Of a stretch of DNA of 64,000 nucleotides, positions 16,892 through 24,403 are shown piece by piece. The position numbers were made by a program, and so were the translations under genes. The DNA comes from SFHK01 sp045538305. Its GTDB lineage: Bacteria > Bacillota > Clostridia > Christensenellales > Aristaeellaceae. The notes beneath the pieces are model-generated. The model ran no database searches. It was not told where the DNA came from and worked only from the letters and a program-made list of their open reading frames with translations. Location of the stretch: contig JAZSRC010000092.1 in NCBI GenBank assembly GCA_045538305.1, positions 18,077-82,076 on the forward strand. Direction: 5' to 3'. The first letter of the stretch is position 1, and each line of letters starts with the position of its first letter.

Positions 16892-16935
16892 GTAGAGAGG
16901 CCGATTCTACTACTCTACCGGCAGTAGAGTCGGCA
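16892..16935. other. Alternative hairpins between XRE gene terminator and degV promoter
   Basis: Two mutually exclusive pairings are visible. CCGGTAGAG upstream pairs with CTCTACCGG, and GCCGATTCTA pairs with TAGAGTCGGC, which is followed by ATTTTT on the plus strand. A protein operator or a second terminator are both possible. The function is not clear. Confidence 0.35.
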
Positions 16936-16950
16936 TTTTTGAATAAAAAA

Positions 16951-16987
16951 AGCCCTGCGGGGAGCAAAAATTACTCCCCGCAGGGCT
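16951..16987 (-). terminator. Terminator of XRE regulator gene
   Basis: A perfect 14-bp stem AGCCCTGCGGGGAG/CTCCCCGCAGGGCT with a 9-nt loop. On the minus strand it is followed by a run of seven T. Confidence 0.92.
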
Positions 16988-17004
16988 TTTGGACGTCGGG
17001 TTTT

Positions 17005-17613
17005 TCATATAGGTTTCGCTCGTCGGATGAAGGAAGTAAGCAGGATAATGATTTGTCCGGGCAGGCCCAGAAGGTATAAAAGCCAAAGATTCCGGCCTGC
17101 CGTCAGGAAGGCGATGTGGATTAAAGCAAGCACAGACCACATGATGAGCGATATGATGAAATAGTTTTTCTTTCTGCTGAACCAGACGCTGTTGAGAACC
17201 AGCCACAGAATAAGCGTCGCCGGTACGGCGGCAATAAAGCTTAACCATGCGTTTTCTGCCTTTTGATTAACCAGCGTGAGTACGACAAACACGAAAAGCG
17301 CAATCAGCCAGATCGACAGCATGGAAACGCCCGTGATCAGCGCGTAGTTTCTGCGGGTGATGGCGAAGGATTTTTCGTTTTCCTGCTCCGCCTTCCTGGG
17401 ATGCTCCGCGCGGACCAGATAGTCCAGCGGCACCCGGAAGATATCTGCGATTTCCATAAGCACCGTTATGTCCGGCAGCGACTCGCCTCTCTCCCACTTG
17501 GATACGGCTTTGTCGGAATAATTCAGCCTTTCGGCAAGTGCAAGCTGCGTCATACCATGTGCCTGCCGCAGCTGGGCGATGTTTTTTGCTACAATAAGCT
17601 TTATATCGTTCAT
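17005..17613 (-). CDS. XRE-family regulator with C-terminal membrane domain
   Basis: The 202-residue protein begins with a helix-turn-helix of the Cro/C1 type (residues about 5-60: NIAQLRQAHGMTQLALAERL, then YSDKAVSKWERGESLPDI). After a charged linker come about four hydrophobic segments (from LITGVSMLSIWLIALFVF to LLYLLGLPGQIIILLTSFI), so the DNA-binding head is tethered to the membrane. Such proteins are common in Clostridia near transporters. The ATG at 17613 follows a GGGGAATC site. An in-frame ATG eight codons upstream (17637) is possible. It is adjacent to, and transcribed with the same polarity as, the downstream degV operon but is separated from it by a strong terminator. Its target is unknown. 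Confidence 0.85.
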   Translation of the reverse strand: MNDIKLIVAKNIAQLRQAHGMTQLALAERLNYSDKAVSKWERGESLPDITVLMEIADIFRVPLDYLVRAEHPRKAEQENEKSFAITRRNYALITGVSMLSIWLIALFVFVVLTLVNQKAENAWLSFIAAVPATLILWLVLNSVWFSRKKNYFIISLIMWSVLALIHIAFLTAGRNLWLLYLLGLPGQIIILLTSFIRRAKPI

Positions 17614-17718
17614 AGTGATTCCCCGATTCATTATCACAATACGGTCATTATAGCAGGAAAAAGTAATATTATCTGCCGTAAAAAAGTTGAGATTCCCCTA
17701 TTGGTTATATATACATAA

Positions 17719-19503
17719 TTAAATGCTTTGATCGTTTGTGCGGATCAGCTTGGCGTACAGACCATTTTGCTTCATCAGCGCTTCATGCGTGCCGGACTCC
17801 GAAACGCTGCCGTTTGCAAGGTAATAGATGCAGTCGCAGTTTTGAATGGTGGAAAGCCTGTGCGCAATAAAGATTGCCGTTTTCCCCTCGGATATGCGGT
17901 CGATGGAGGTTTGAATCAGGCTTTCAGTGTCGGAGTCGATGTTTGCCGTGGCTTCGTCCAGCACCAATATACGCGGCTTATGCGCTATGGCGCGTGCAAA
18001 GGAAATCAGCTGCCTTTCACCGGTGGAGAAGGTTGCGCCGCGCTCTGCGACAATGTGGTTTATGCCGCCGGGAAGGCTGTTAACAAAATTCTCGGCGCAG
18101 GAAAGGCGCAGGGCGGTGATAACGTCATCGTCCGAAATGGGCGCATGAATGCGGACATTGTTCGATATGGTACCGGCAAACAGGAATACATCCTGCAGCA
18201 CCACGCCGATCTGGCTTCGGAGAGCAGAAAGCTTCCAGTCGTTCACGTTTATGCCGTCGATCAGGATTTCACCCTTCTGAACGGTATAAAATCTGGAAAG
18301 CAGAGAAATAATCGTCGTTTTGCCTGCGCCCGTCGCGCCCACGAAGGCGCAGCGCTCGCCGGGACGCACATGAAAGGACAAATCCTTTAATACCCAATCC
18401 TCGCCCTGATAGGCAAACCATACGTTTCTGAATTCCACATCACCCTTTATTTCGCAGTTGCAACCGCCCGGCTGATCGGGATCCTCCAGATTTTCCTGTT
18501 CGTCTATCAGGGAGAAGATGCGGTCGGCGGAGACGAGGGACGACTGAACGGTGTTGTATTTTTCGGCCAGATCGTTGATAGGCTCAAAGAACTGCTTGAT
18601 GTAAGTGGTCATAGCAACCAGCACGCCCGCTTCGGCAAAGCCGGTATCTATACCCGCAAGGCGGAAGCCTGCCAGCAGCAGAAGCACAATCGCGGCGGCG
18701 TTTACAACTTCCATTACCGGACGCAGTATGCCGTTCATCAGCACCTGAAACATGGTGGTCTTTTTATAGGCGCGGTCGAGCTCGAAAAGTCCTTCGCATT
18801 TTTCCTTTTCCCGGCTGAATGCCCGGATTACGCGTATGCCGGAAAGGCTTTCGGCAATATAGCCGTTGATCTTTCCGATCAGCATTTTCATCTTCTGGAA
18901 ATTTCGCCTAAGCGCACCGCGGCACAGCACGGTAATCAGAACGATTACCGGCACCGCAGCAAACCCTACAAGCGCCAGCTTCCAGTTCAGAGAAAGCATC
19001 ATGACGACAATGCCGGCCAAAAGCAGTATATCCCTGAACAAGCCGGTCAGCACGTCGCCGTAGAATTCGTCCAGCGCCTCTACATCGTTGGTGGCGCGCG
19101 TCAATAGTCTGCCGCTGCCCATTTCATCAAAATCCTTCAGCTTCATGTGGTGAATGTGGCGGAACACCTTCATGCGGGTTTCGTGAAGAATTCTCTGGCA
19201 GATGCGCGTGATCATGCGCGACTGAATAAGCGAAGAAACGGCGCCGACAAATATCACCAAAAAGTAGCTTACGCCTAAGCCAAAGACGGCGGATGTGTAG
19301 GGATCCCCTACCGCCTTTTCTGCGAGCAGATAATCATCGATGATGATCTGGTATATACGCGGCTTAACGAGGTCGGATAAGTTGGCGATAATGATTAGTA
19401 TGGCGGCGATGATGAGCTTTGGAAGAAACGGCTTCATCAGCGACAGCAGTCTGATCAGCGGAGATTTTGTTTTTCCGCCTGCATTTGCACGGTTTGAAAT
19501 CAT
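17719..19503 (-). CDS. ABC exporter half-transporter, catalytic partner (BmrD-like)
   Basis: This 594-residue protein has a six-helix transmembrane domain (about 20-320) followed by an ATPase domain. Walker A is GATGAGKTT. The signature loop reads FSTGERQ rather than LSGGQ. Walker B is ILVLDEATANID with the catalytic Glu, and the H-loop is IAHRLST. The intact Glu plus altered signature, together with a partner that has the reverse pattern, is the hallmark of heterodimeric multidrug exporters such as BmrC/BmrD. I placed the ATG at 19503, one base after the upstream stop, with GGGGG about 9 nt before it. The substrate is unknown. Confidence 0.9.
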   Translation of the reverse strand: MISNRANAGGKTKSPLIRLLSLMKPFLPKLIIAAILIIIANLSDLVKPRIYQIIIDDYLLAEKAVGDPYTSAVFGLGVSYFLVIFVGAVSSLIQSRMITRICQRILHETRMKVFRHIHHMKLKDFDEMGSGRLLTRATNDVEALDEFYGDVLTGLFRDILLLAGIVVMMLSLNWKLALVGFAAVPVIVLITVLCRGALRRNFQKMKMLIGKINGYIAESLSGIRVIRAFSREKEKCEGLFELDRAYKKTTMFQVLMNGILRPVMEVVNAAAIVLLLLAGFRLAGIDTGFAEAGVLVAMTTYIKQFFEPINDLAEKYNTVQSSLVSADRIFSLIDEQENLEDPDQPGGCNCEIKGDVEFRNVWFAYQGEDWVLKDLSFHVRPGERCAFVGATGAGKTTIISLLSRFYTVQKGEILIDGINVNDWKLSALRSQIGVVLQDVFLFAGTISNNVRIHAPISDDDVITALRLSCAENFVNSLPGGINHIVAERGATFSTGERQLISFARAIAHKPRILVLDEATANIDSDTESLIQTSIDRISEGKTAIFIAHRLSTIQNCDCIYYLANGSVSESGTHEALMKQNGLYAKLIRTNDQSI

Positions 19504-19504
19504 A

Positions 19505-21217
19505 TCACGCATCCCCCTTTCGGGACTGCAGCTGATGCATGCGGTAATAACCGCCGCCCAATTGGAGCAGCTCTTCATGCGTTCCGCGCTCCGTGATTGC
19601 GCCGTTTTCCACGTACAAAATTTCGTCCGCATGCCTGACGGCGCTCAGTCTGTGCGCAACGACAACGGAGGTAGCGCCGCGAAGCCGCGTTTTCAGGCTG
19701 CGCAGTATCATTTCCTCGGTAGCGGCGTCGACTGCGGAAAGCGTATCGTCCAAGAGCAGGAATTTCGGTTTGCGCACCAGCGCCCTTGCCAGCGATACGC
19801 GCTGCCTTTGCCCGCCCGACAGATGGTTTCCGCGCTCACCGCACAGCGTTTGTACGCCATCGGGCATTTCGGAAATATCTTTTGTCATACCGGCATCGTC
19901 AAGCGCCTGAAGAACCTCCTCATCAGAGGCATCTGAAAAGAAGCGCACGTTGTCCAGGATGCTTTCGTCAAACAGGAAGCCGTCCTGCGGCACAAAGCCG
20001 ATGTGTGAACGCAATGTAACAGCCGGAATCTCGCATATATCGCGTTCGCCGACAAACAGCGAATCGCTAGGACACGGAAGAAGCTTGATGATCAATGAAA
20101 GGATGGTGCTTTTTCCGCCGCCAGTCGGGCCGACAATGCCAAGCATGCCGCCGGGACGCAGATGAAAGGAAATATCCTCAAGGGCGTTCGTTTCCGCGCC
20201 TTCATAACGGAAGGAAAGATGATTTGCCGAAATGCTTTCGCCGACGGGAATACGGGAGGGCGTTTGGTCGAACTCGGGCACTTCCGCTTCGCTCATGATT
20301 TCGTTAAGGCGCTTATAGCTTGCCAGACCGCGCTGCAGATTGTTGTTTATGCGGCCGATGGCAATTACCGGAAATACGATCATGGTCAGATAGGAATTGA
20401 ACGCAACATAATCGGAAAGGGATATTTCGCCGGTTAATACAAGCTTTCCGCCGTAAATCAGGGCGATGGAGTAGCTTAAGCCGAACATGATTTTGATGAT
20501 CGGATCAATCAGCCCATTTGTAAAGTACCATTTTTCGTTTGCACGCAGTTTTTCCATGCTTTCCGCTTCGTATTCCGCGTATTGATCGGCCTCCTGTGCA
20601 AAGGCCTTGAGTACGCGCATGCCATTGATGTTTTCCTGAACATGGCCGGAAAGCTTTGAAAACATCTCTTGGGCATACCTGGCGCGGGATTGTATTTTCC
20701 TGCCGAGCAGAAAAATGGCGACGGCGGCGAAAGGAATGGGCAGAAGGGAGTACAGGGATAGCCGAAGGTGAATGCTGGCTGTCATTTTACCAAGCGAAAA
20801 CATGACCGATGAAAGGGAGTTGACTACCTGCGCGATAACCATGCCGAACATCATGCGGACGGCGTTTACATCATTGATTGCGTATGCCATCAGATTGCCC
20901 GAGCGGTTTTTGCCGAAAAAGCCTACGGGCAGCTGCATCAGATGGCTGTACAGCTGATCGCGGAGGTATACCTCCATTTCACGCGAGGTTCGAATCAGAA
21001 ACCAGCGCCAGCCAAAGCGCGTAGCAAATACGCCAAGCGCAATATAGAATACGCTCATGGCGACGGGAAAGAATTCCTGCCATTTTGAGAATGCAGCCAG
21101 CTCTATCGCCTTGCCAAGCGCAAGAGGCGAAAGCGTTTGTATGTAGGCGCAAATGACGAGCAGCAGTACGCCCGGAATGTAGCGCCAACCGTGTTTTTTG
21201 AAAAAATTCTTCAGCAT
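19505..21217 (-). CDS. ABC exporter half-transporter, degenerate-site partner (BmrC-like)
   Basis: The 570-residue protein has six transmembrane helices then an ATPase domain with Walker A GPTGGGKST, a canonical LSGGQRQ signature, and H-loop VAHRLSA. Walker B is FLLLDDTLSAVD: the catalytic Glu is Asp. It therefore contributes its good signature to the partner's catalytic site while its own site is weak, as in BmrC and other asymmetric exporters. It is translated immediately before the partner gene (1 bp gap) and 9 bp after the phosphoesterase-like gene, giving a three-gene operon. Confidence 0.9.
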   Translation of the reverse strand: MLKNFFKKHGWRYIPGVLLLVICAYIQTLSPLALGKAIELAAFSKWQEFFPVAMSVFYIALGVFATRFGWRWFLIRTSREMEVYLRDQLYSHLMQLPVGFFGKNRSGNLMAYAINDVNAVRMMFGMVIAQVVNSLSSVMFSLGKMTASIHLRLSLYSLLPIPFAAVAIFLLGRKIQSRARYAQEMFSKLSGHVQENINGMRVLKAFAQEADQYAEYEAESMEKLRANEKWYFTNGLIDPIIKIMFGLSYSIALIYGGKLVLTGEISLSDYVAFNSYLTMIVFPVIAIGRINNNLQRGLASYKRLNEIMSEAEVPEFDQTPSRIPVGESISANHLSFRYEGAETNALEDISFHLRPGGMLGIVGPTGGGKSTILSLIIKLLPCPSDSLFVGERDICEIPAVTLRSHIGFVPQDGFLFDESILDNVRFFSDASDEEVLQALDDAGMTKDISEMPDGVQTLCGERGNHLSGGQRQRVSLARALVRKPKFLLLDDTLSAVDAATEEMILRSLKTRLRGATSVVVAHRLSAVRHADEILYVENGAITERGTHEELLQLGGGYYRMHQLQSRKGDA

Positions 21218-21226
21218 AATACTCCA

Positions 21227-22165
21227 CTATTTTCGCTTGAGCGTAATCATGTATATATGAGCCTCTGAGCCTAGCCGAAACGGAAGCCTGTCACAGCCTA
21301 CTCCCTCGGATACCAGCATATACGGCCCGGTTTCGTTGTAATCGCCTTTCATGTAAGGTCCTGTGTAGCCTCCGAAGACGCTCATTATGGACTTACCAAA
21401 CAGATTGATCTGGCCGCCCAGCGTATGCCCGGAAAGAATCAGGTCGGCGATCGGATATCCGTATTCATCGGTTACGGACGATGCCAGAGGGTATACGTCA
21501 GGATTATGGGATAATATGATAACGGGATCTGAAGAAGTCGGCCCCCGGAACTTGAATGAGGAGGAGCCGCCTGTCAGATAATCCGCATAACCCACGATGG
21601 TAAGAGGCGTGTTTCTGATAATAGCCGTTTCAATTCCGTTTTCAATCAGGGTAACGCCGCCCAGCTTACAATCGGAATACAAATCCGGTACATCCCGATC
21701 TCCGTCGCCGGAAACGGCAAATATGCCGCCCGTCGGGCTCAGCGAAGCGATTTCGGAAAAAAACGTCATTCTCGCCTGCTTCAGGCGTTCGTTCATACTG
21801 CTCTTTCCCTCATCCGTTTGCACCTTGAACATGTCGGTAAACGACATGCCAGTATAATCGCCGCCCAGAAGAATGAGGTCAGGGTTCATCTGGTTCAGGT
21901 TTTTAAGAAGATCCGCGGTTTTTTTTGCGTCCGCCTGTCCAGTCATTTTCAAATCCGAAGCGAAAAGTATTTTCGTACCGTTCAAAAACACGGGAAGGCC
22001 TTTGATGTACGCATCCACATATTTTACATGAACAATATTTGACGTAATATAACTGTAGCCGAGAAAGCCAACCAGAATCAGCAGCAAAAAGAGAATCAAT
22101 CTTTTTTTGAAAGTGCCTTTGCCCTTTCTTTTCCCGCGCTTGTACGCGGTTTTTCGTTTTGCCAT
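21227..22165 (-). CDS. Membrane-anchored metallophosphoesterase-fold protein with missing metal ligands
   Basis: The 312-residue protein has a very basic N-terminus (MAKRKTAYKRGKRKGK), one membrane helix (about 21-40), and a calcineurin-like domain of the YkuE/YaeI type. Several metal ligands are changed. The DxH motif is D71-L-K73, the GNH motif is GDG (153-155), and GHTHGGQ is GHTLGGQ (246-252, L249). D71, D103 (GGD), H220 (LSHNPD) and H247 remain. YkuE-type enzymes act on phospholipid or undecaprenyl-like head groups, but this copy may be inactive or bind one metal only. GGAGG sits 4 nt before the ATG at 22165. A parS site lies just upstream. It precedes the ABC exporter genes. Confidence 0.82.
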   Translation of the reverse strand: MAKRKTAYKRGKRKGKGTFKKRLILFLLLILVGFLGYSYITSNIVHVKYVDAYIKGLPVFLNGTKILFASDLKMTGQADAKKTADLLKNLNQMNPDLILLGGDYTGMSFTDMFKVQTDEGKSSMNERLKQARMTFFSEIASLSPTGGIFAVSGDGDRDVPDLYSDCKLGGVTLIENGIETAIIRNTPLTIVGYADYLTGGSSSFKFRGPTSSDPVIILSHNPDVYPLASSVTDEYGYPIADLILSGHTLGGQINLFGKSIMSVFGGYTGPYMKGDYNETGPYMLVSEGVGCDRLPFRLGSEAHIYMITLKRK

Positions 22166-22178
22166 AAAACCTCCAAAA

Positions 22179-22194
22179 TGTTTCACGTGAAACA
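22179..22194. promoter_or_regulatory. parS site 1 (ParB/Spo0J binding)
   Basis: TGTTTCACGTGAAACA is a perfect 16-bp palindrome identical to the canonical Bacillota parS consensus. ParB loads here as a CTP-dependent clamp for chromosome segregation. It lies 14 bp upstream of the phosphoesterase-like gene. Confidence 0.93.
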
Positions 22195-22236
22195 ATGCTG
22201 ATGAACAAACGCCCTTAGACAATGAAACCACTGAAA

Positions 22237-22252
22237 TGTTTCACGTGAAACA
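22237..22252. promoter_or_regulatory. parS site 2 (ParB/Spo0J binding)
   Basis: A second perfect TGTTTCACGTGAAACA, exactly 58 bp (start to start) from the first. Both lie in the intergenic gap between divergent genes. Paired parS sites are usually within the origin-proximal part of the chromosome. Confidence 0.93.
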
Positions 22253-22337
22253 CTTTAGTGATTTGGATATCTCTCATTGCATAAGGCATGGATTTTGGAT
22301 TTAACCGTGCCGAAAGGGTGAATTTTCAATTCAGCCA

Positions 22338-22366
22338 TTGCAACATTGCTTTTCTTCTATTATAAT
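22338..22366 (+). promoter_or_regulatory. Promoter of DUF5711-like/cvpA genes
   Basis: TTGCAA (22338-22343), a 17-nt spacer and TATAAT (22361-22366). Confidence 0.75.
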
Positions 22367-22401
22367 AGAAACAAGCCGCTCAGGCAAGCCGAAAAAACCT
22401 C

Positions 22402-23541
22402 ATGGCGCGCCTTAGCGGTAAAAACTTGGAAAGGCCCGATTTGATGGATTACAAAAGGCAGCAAACATTGAAGTGGCCGACTGCGGGCGCGTTTGCGCTG
22501 GCTCTGACGCTGATTGCCTATTTTGTCGCAAGCCTGTTTAATAACGGATCAAATTCGCCGCTGGCGTCGGTGATCAAGCTGAACATGGTTTCAAACAGGG
22601 ATGTGCAGATCAGCGGCTCTTATATTTACTATCTGGAAAGCGGATCGCTGCATTGCGTAGATACCAACGGTAAATATGTTTGGAATCAGGGCGTAGACGC
22701 TAATTCGCAGTTTTACGCAACAGATTACGGTATAACCGTATGGAGCGGAAAAAAGTTCGCGATCTATGAAAATGACACCGGCGTATCGACTGCATCCACA
22801 ACCATGCCGGGCCAGATTCTATCGGCTTGTGTCGGCGATTTATACGCAGCGGTGGTGCTGGAGCCGGAGCATGACAGCACGGTGATTCTCACCGATCGCT
22901 ACGGAAACACGGTGGATACCCTTACCGACTTTGCAGGCCTTACGGTTATGGACTTTGGCTTTTTTGCCGGGCGCGATTTGTTCTGGATTATGACGCTGGA
23001 TTCCAGCGGCTCTACGCCGGCCTGTACCATCTCTACCTACAAGCCCGGAAAACGCAATACCGGAACCATTGTTGATATGGAGCAGGTAATTTATCAGGTC
23101 ATGTTCCGATCCTCGCAGATCATCGCCGTAGGCACGAACTATCTTCGGTTGTTCGACTATCACGGCGACGAAATAAAGGACGAAAGACAGACGGTATACG
23201 GCTGGTACCTTCACGACGTGGATAAGAGCTCTGATAACCCGCTGATGCTTTTTGTTCCGAATCAGCAGGCGGAAGGGCAAATCCAGATCAGCGACGTTCG
23301 CATGATTCGCGGACACAGCGACAAAATCGTGCATCTCCCCATCAAGTGCAACAGTGTTGAAGCCAAGGGTACGACCATGTACGGTTTTTCAACGGAACAC
23401 ATCGTGGTATATCCGTTTGACAGCATACAGGCCAATGCGTATAAGCTTCCCATGGCGGTAAATAATGTAATCGGTATTACCGATGACAAAACGGCTGTCG
23501 TCACATCCGGCGGTTCGATTTACCTGATCAAACTGCCCTGA
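22402..23541 (+). CDS. Membrane-anchored beta-propeller-like protein (DUF5711-like)
   Basis: The protein of 379 residues has a short cytoplasmic tail, one membrane helix (about 28-47, AGAFALALTLIAYFVASLF) and a roughly 330-residue outer domain. That domain consists of repeating short strands (GSYIYYLESGSLHCVDTNGK, DRYGNTVDTL, NYLRLFDYHGDEI), as in PQQ-like beta-propellers. It resembles Clostridia proteins annotated DUF5711, often next to CvpA as here; that recognition is by pattern. No Shine-Dalgarno precedes the first ATG at 22402. An in-frame ATG at 22444 has GGAAAGG upstream and may be the true start. The function is unknown. Confidence 0.7.
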   Translation: MARLSGKNLERPDLMDYKRQQTLKWPTAGAFALALTLIAYFVASLFNNGSNSPLASVIKLNMVSNRDVQISGSYIYYLESGSLHCVDTNGKYVWNQGVDANSQFYATDYGITVWSGKKFAIYENDTGVSTASTTMPGQILSACVGDLYAAVVLEPEHDSTVILTDRYGNTVDTLTDFAGLTVMDFGFFAGRDLFWIMTLDSSGSTPACTISTYKPGKRNTGTIVDMEQVIYQVMFRSSQIIAVGTNYLRLFDYHGDEIKDERQTVYGWYLHDVDKSSDNPLMLFVPNQQAEGQIQISDVRMIRGHSDKIVHLPIKCNSVEAKGTTMYGFSTEHIVVYPFDSIQANAYKLPMAVNNVIGITDDKTAVVTSGGSIYLIKLP

Positions 23542-23572
23542 GCGTATTAATAATGTGTAGGAGGAAAATTCA

Positions 23573-24316
23573 GTGAGCATTATTGACATCATTCTTCTCT
23601 CGATCCTTGCCATCAGCTTTATTTCTGGCATGCAGAAGGGCTTCCTTACTTCGTTGCTGGCTACCTTTGGCTTTGTCGCCGCGTGGGTACTTGCGAGCAT
23701 GGTTAACATGACCCTTTCTCAGCAGTTCATGACTTCGTCCCTTGTGAAATGGCTGAGCGCGAACGTACAGTTTGATTCGTTCCTTGAAACCATCGAAGGC
23801 GCGGCTGGAACTTATTGCCGTGATCTTTCCGCCGAAAGCATCAAGATGATCGCCGGTCAGCTTGAAGCCGCAAATCTTCCCAAAGCGATCGTAAATGCAT
23901 TCAGCGCTCACATTTCCTCCTTCGGAACGCTTACCGTTTCCGAGTACCTTCAGCAGACCATCTTCCAGGCGGCATTCAATGTAGTATCCTTCGTGATTGC
24001 CTTCGGCCTCGGCTACGCGATCATTATGCTGATTGTGAACCTGATCAACAACATGTTCCGCATGCCGAAGCTGCGCGGAGTGGACGGCCTTCTCGGCGGT
24101 GTGCTGGGCGCGGTTCGCGGTTATGCTATCATCTGCCTCGTTGTGGCAGTAATTCCCATGGCGTTTACGGCGCTGGATTCCAATGTTATCCGCAGCATCA
24201 TGGCTGATTCGACCGTTGGCGACTTCTTCCTGAACAACAATTCCGTATTCAGGGATCTGTTCAATGTAGGCGGCCAGCTCGAGAAAATCGTAATGGAACT
24301 TCCGAAGATCGGCTGA
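23573..24316 (+). CDS. CvpA family membrane protein
   Basis: The 247-residue protein starts at GTG 23573 after GGAGGAAAATTCA. CvpA-type features are the N-terminal helix IDIILLSILAISFISGMQKG with the conserved GxxKG turn, a second helix, and two more helices (about 130-157 and 175-200). A GLLGGVLGAVRGYAII motif also matches the family. CvpA proteins are linked to envelope homeostasis and, in Enterobacteria, colicin V export. A large loop between helices 2 and 3 is amphipathic. It follows the propeller-like gene by 31 bp and is probably co-transcribed, ending at the hairpin at 24337. Confidence 0.82.
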   Translation: MSIIDIILLSILAISFISGMQKGFLTSLLATFGFVAAWVLASMVNMTLSQQFMTSSLVKWLSANVQFDSFLETIEGAAGTYCRDLSAESIKMIAGQLEAANLPKAIVNAFSAHISSFGTLTVSEYLQQTIFQAAFNVVSFVIAFGLGYAIIMLIVNLINNMFRMPKLRGVDGLLGGVLGAVRGYAIICLVVAVIPMAFTALDSNVIRSIMADSTVGDFFLNNNSVFRDLFNVGGQLEKIVMELPKIG

Positions 24317-24336
24317 CAATCAGACATATATTATTG

Positions 24337-24369
24337 AATCCGGACGCGATCAACAGCCGCGCCCGGATT
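24337..24369 (+). terminator. Terminator after cvpA-like gene
   Basis: The stem AATCCGG-A-CGCG pairs with CGCG-C-CCGGATT across a 9-nt loop. A short T-rich tail follows. Only 35 bp remain before the next gene, so read-through may feed it. Confidence 0.65.
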
Positions 24370-24403
24370 TGATTTACCAGACACATTTTCAGGAGGGTTC
24401 GGT

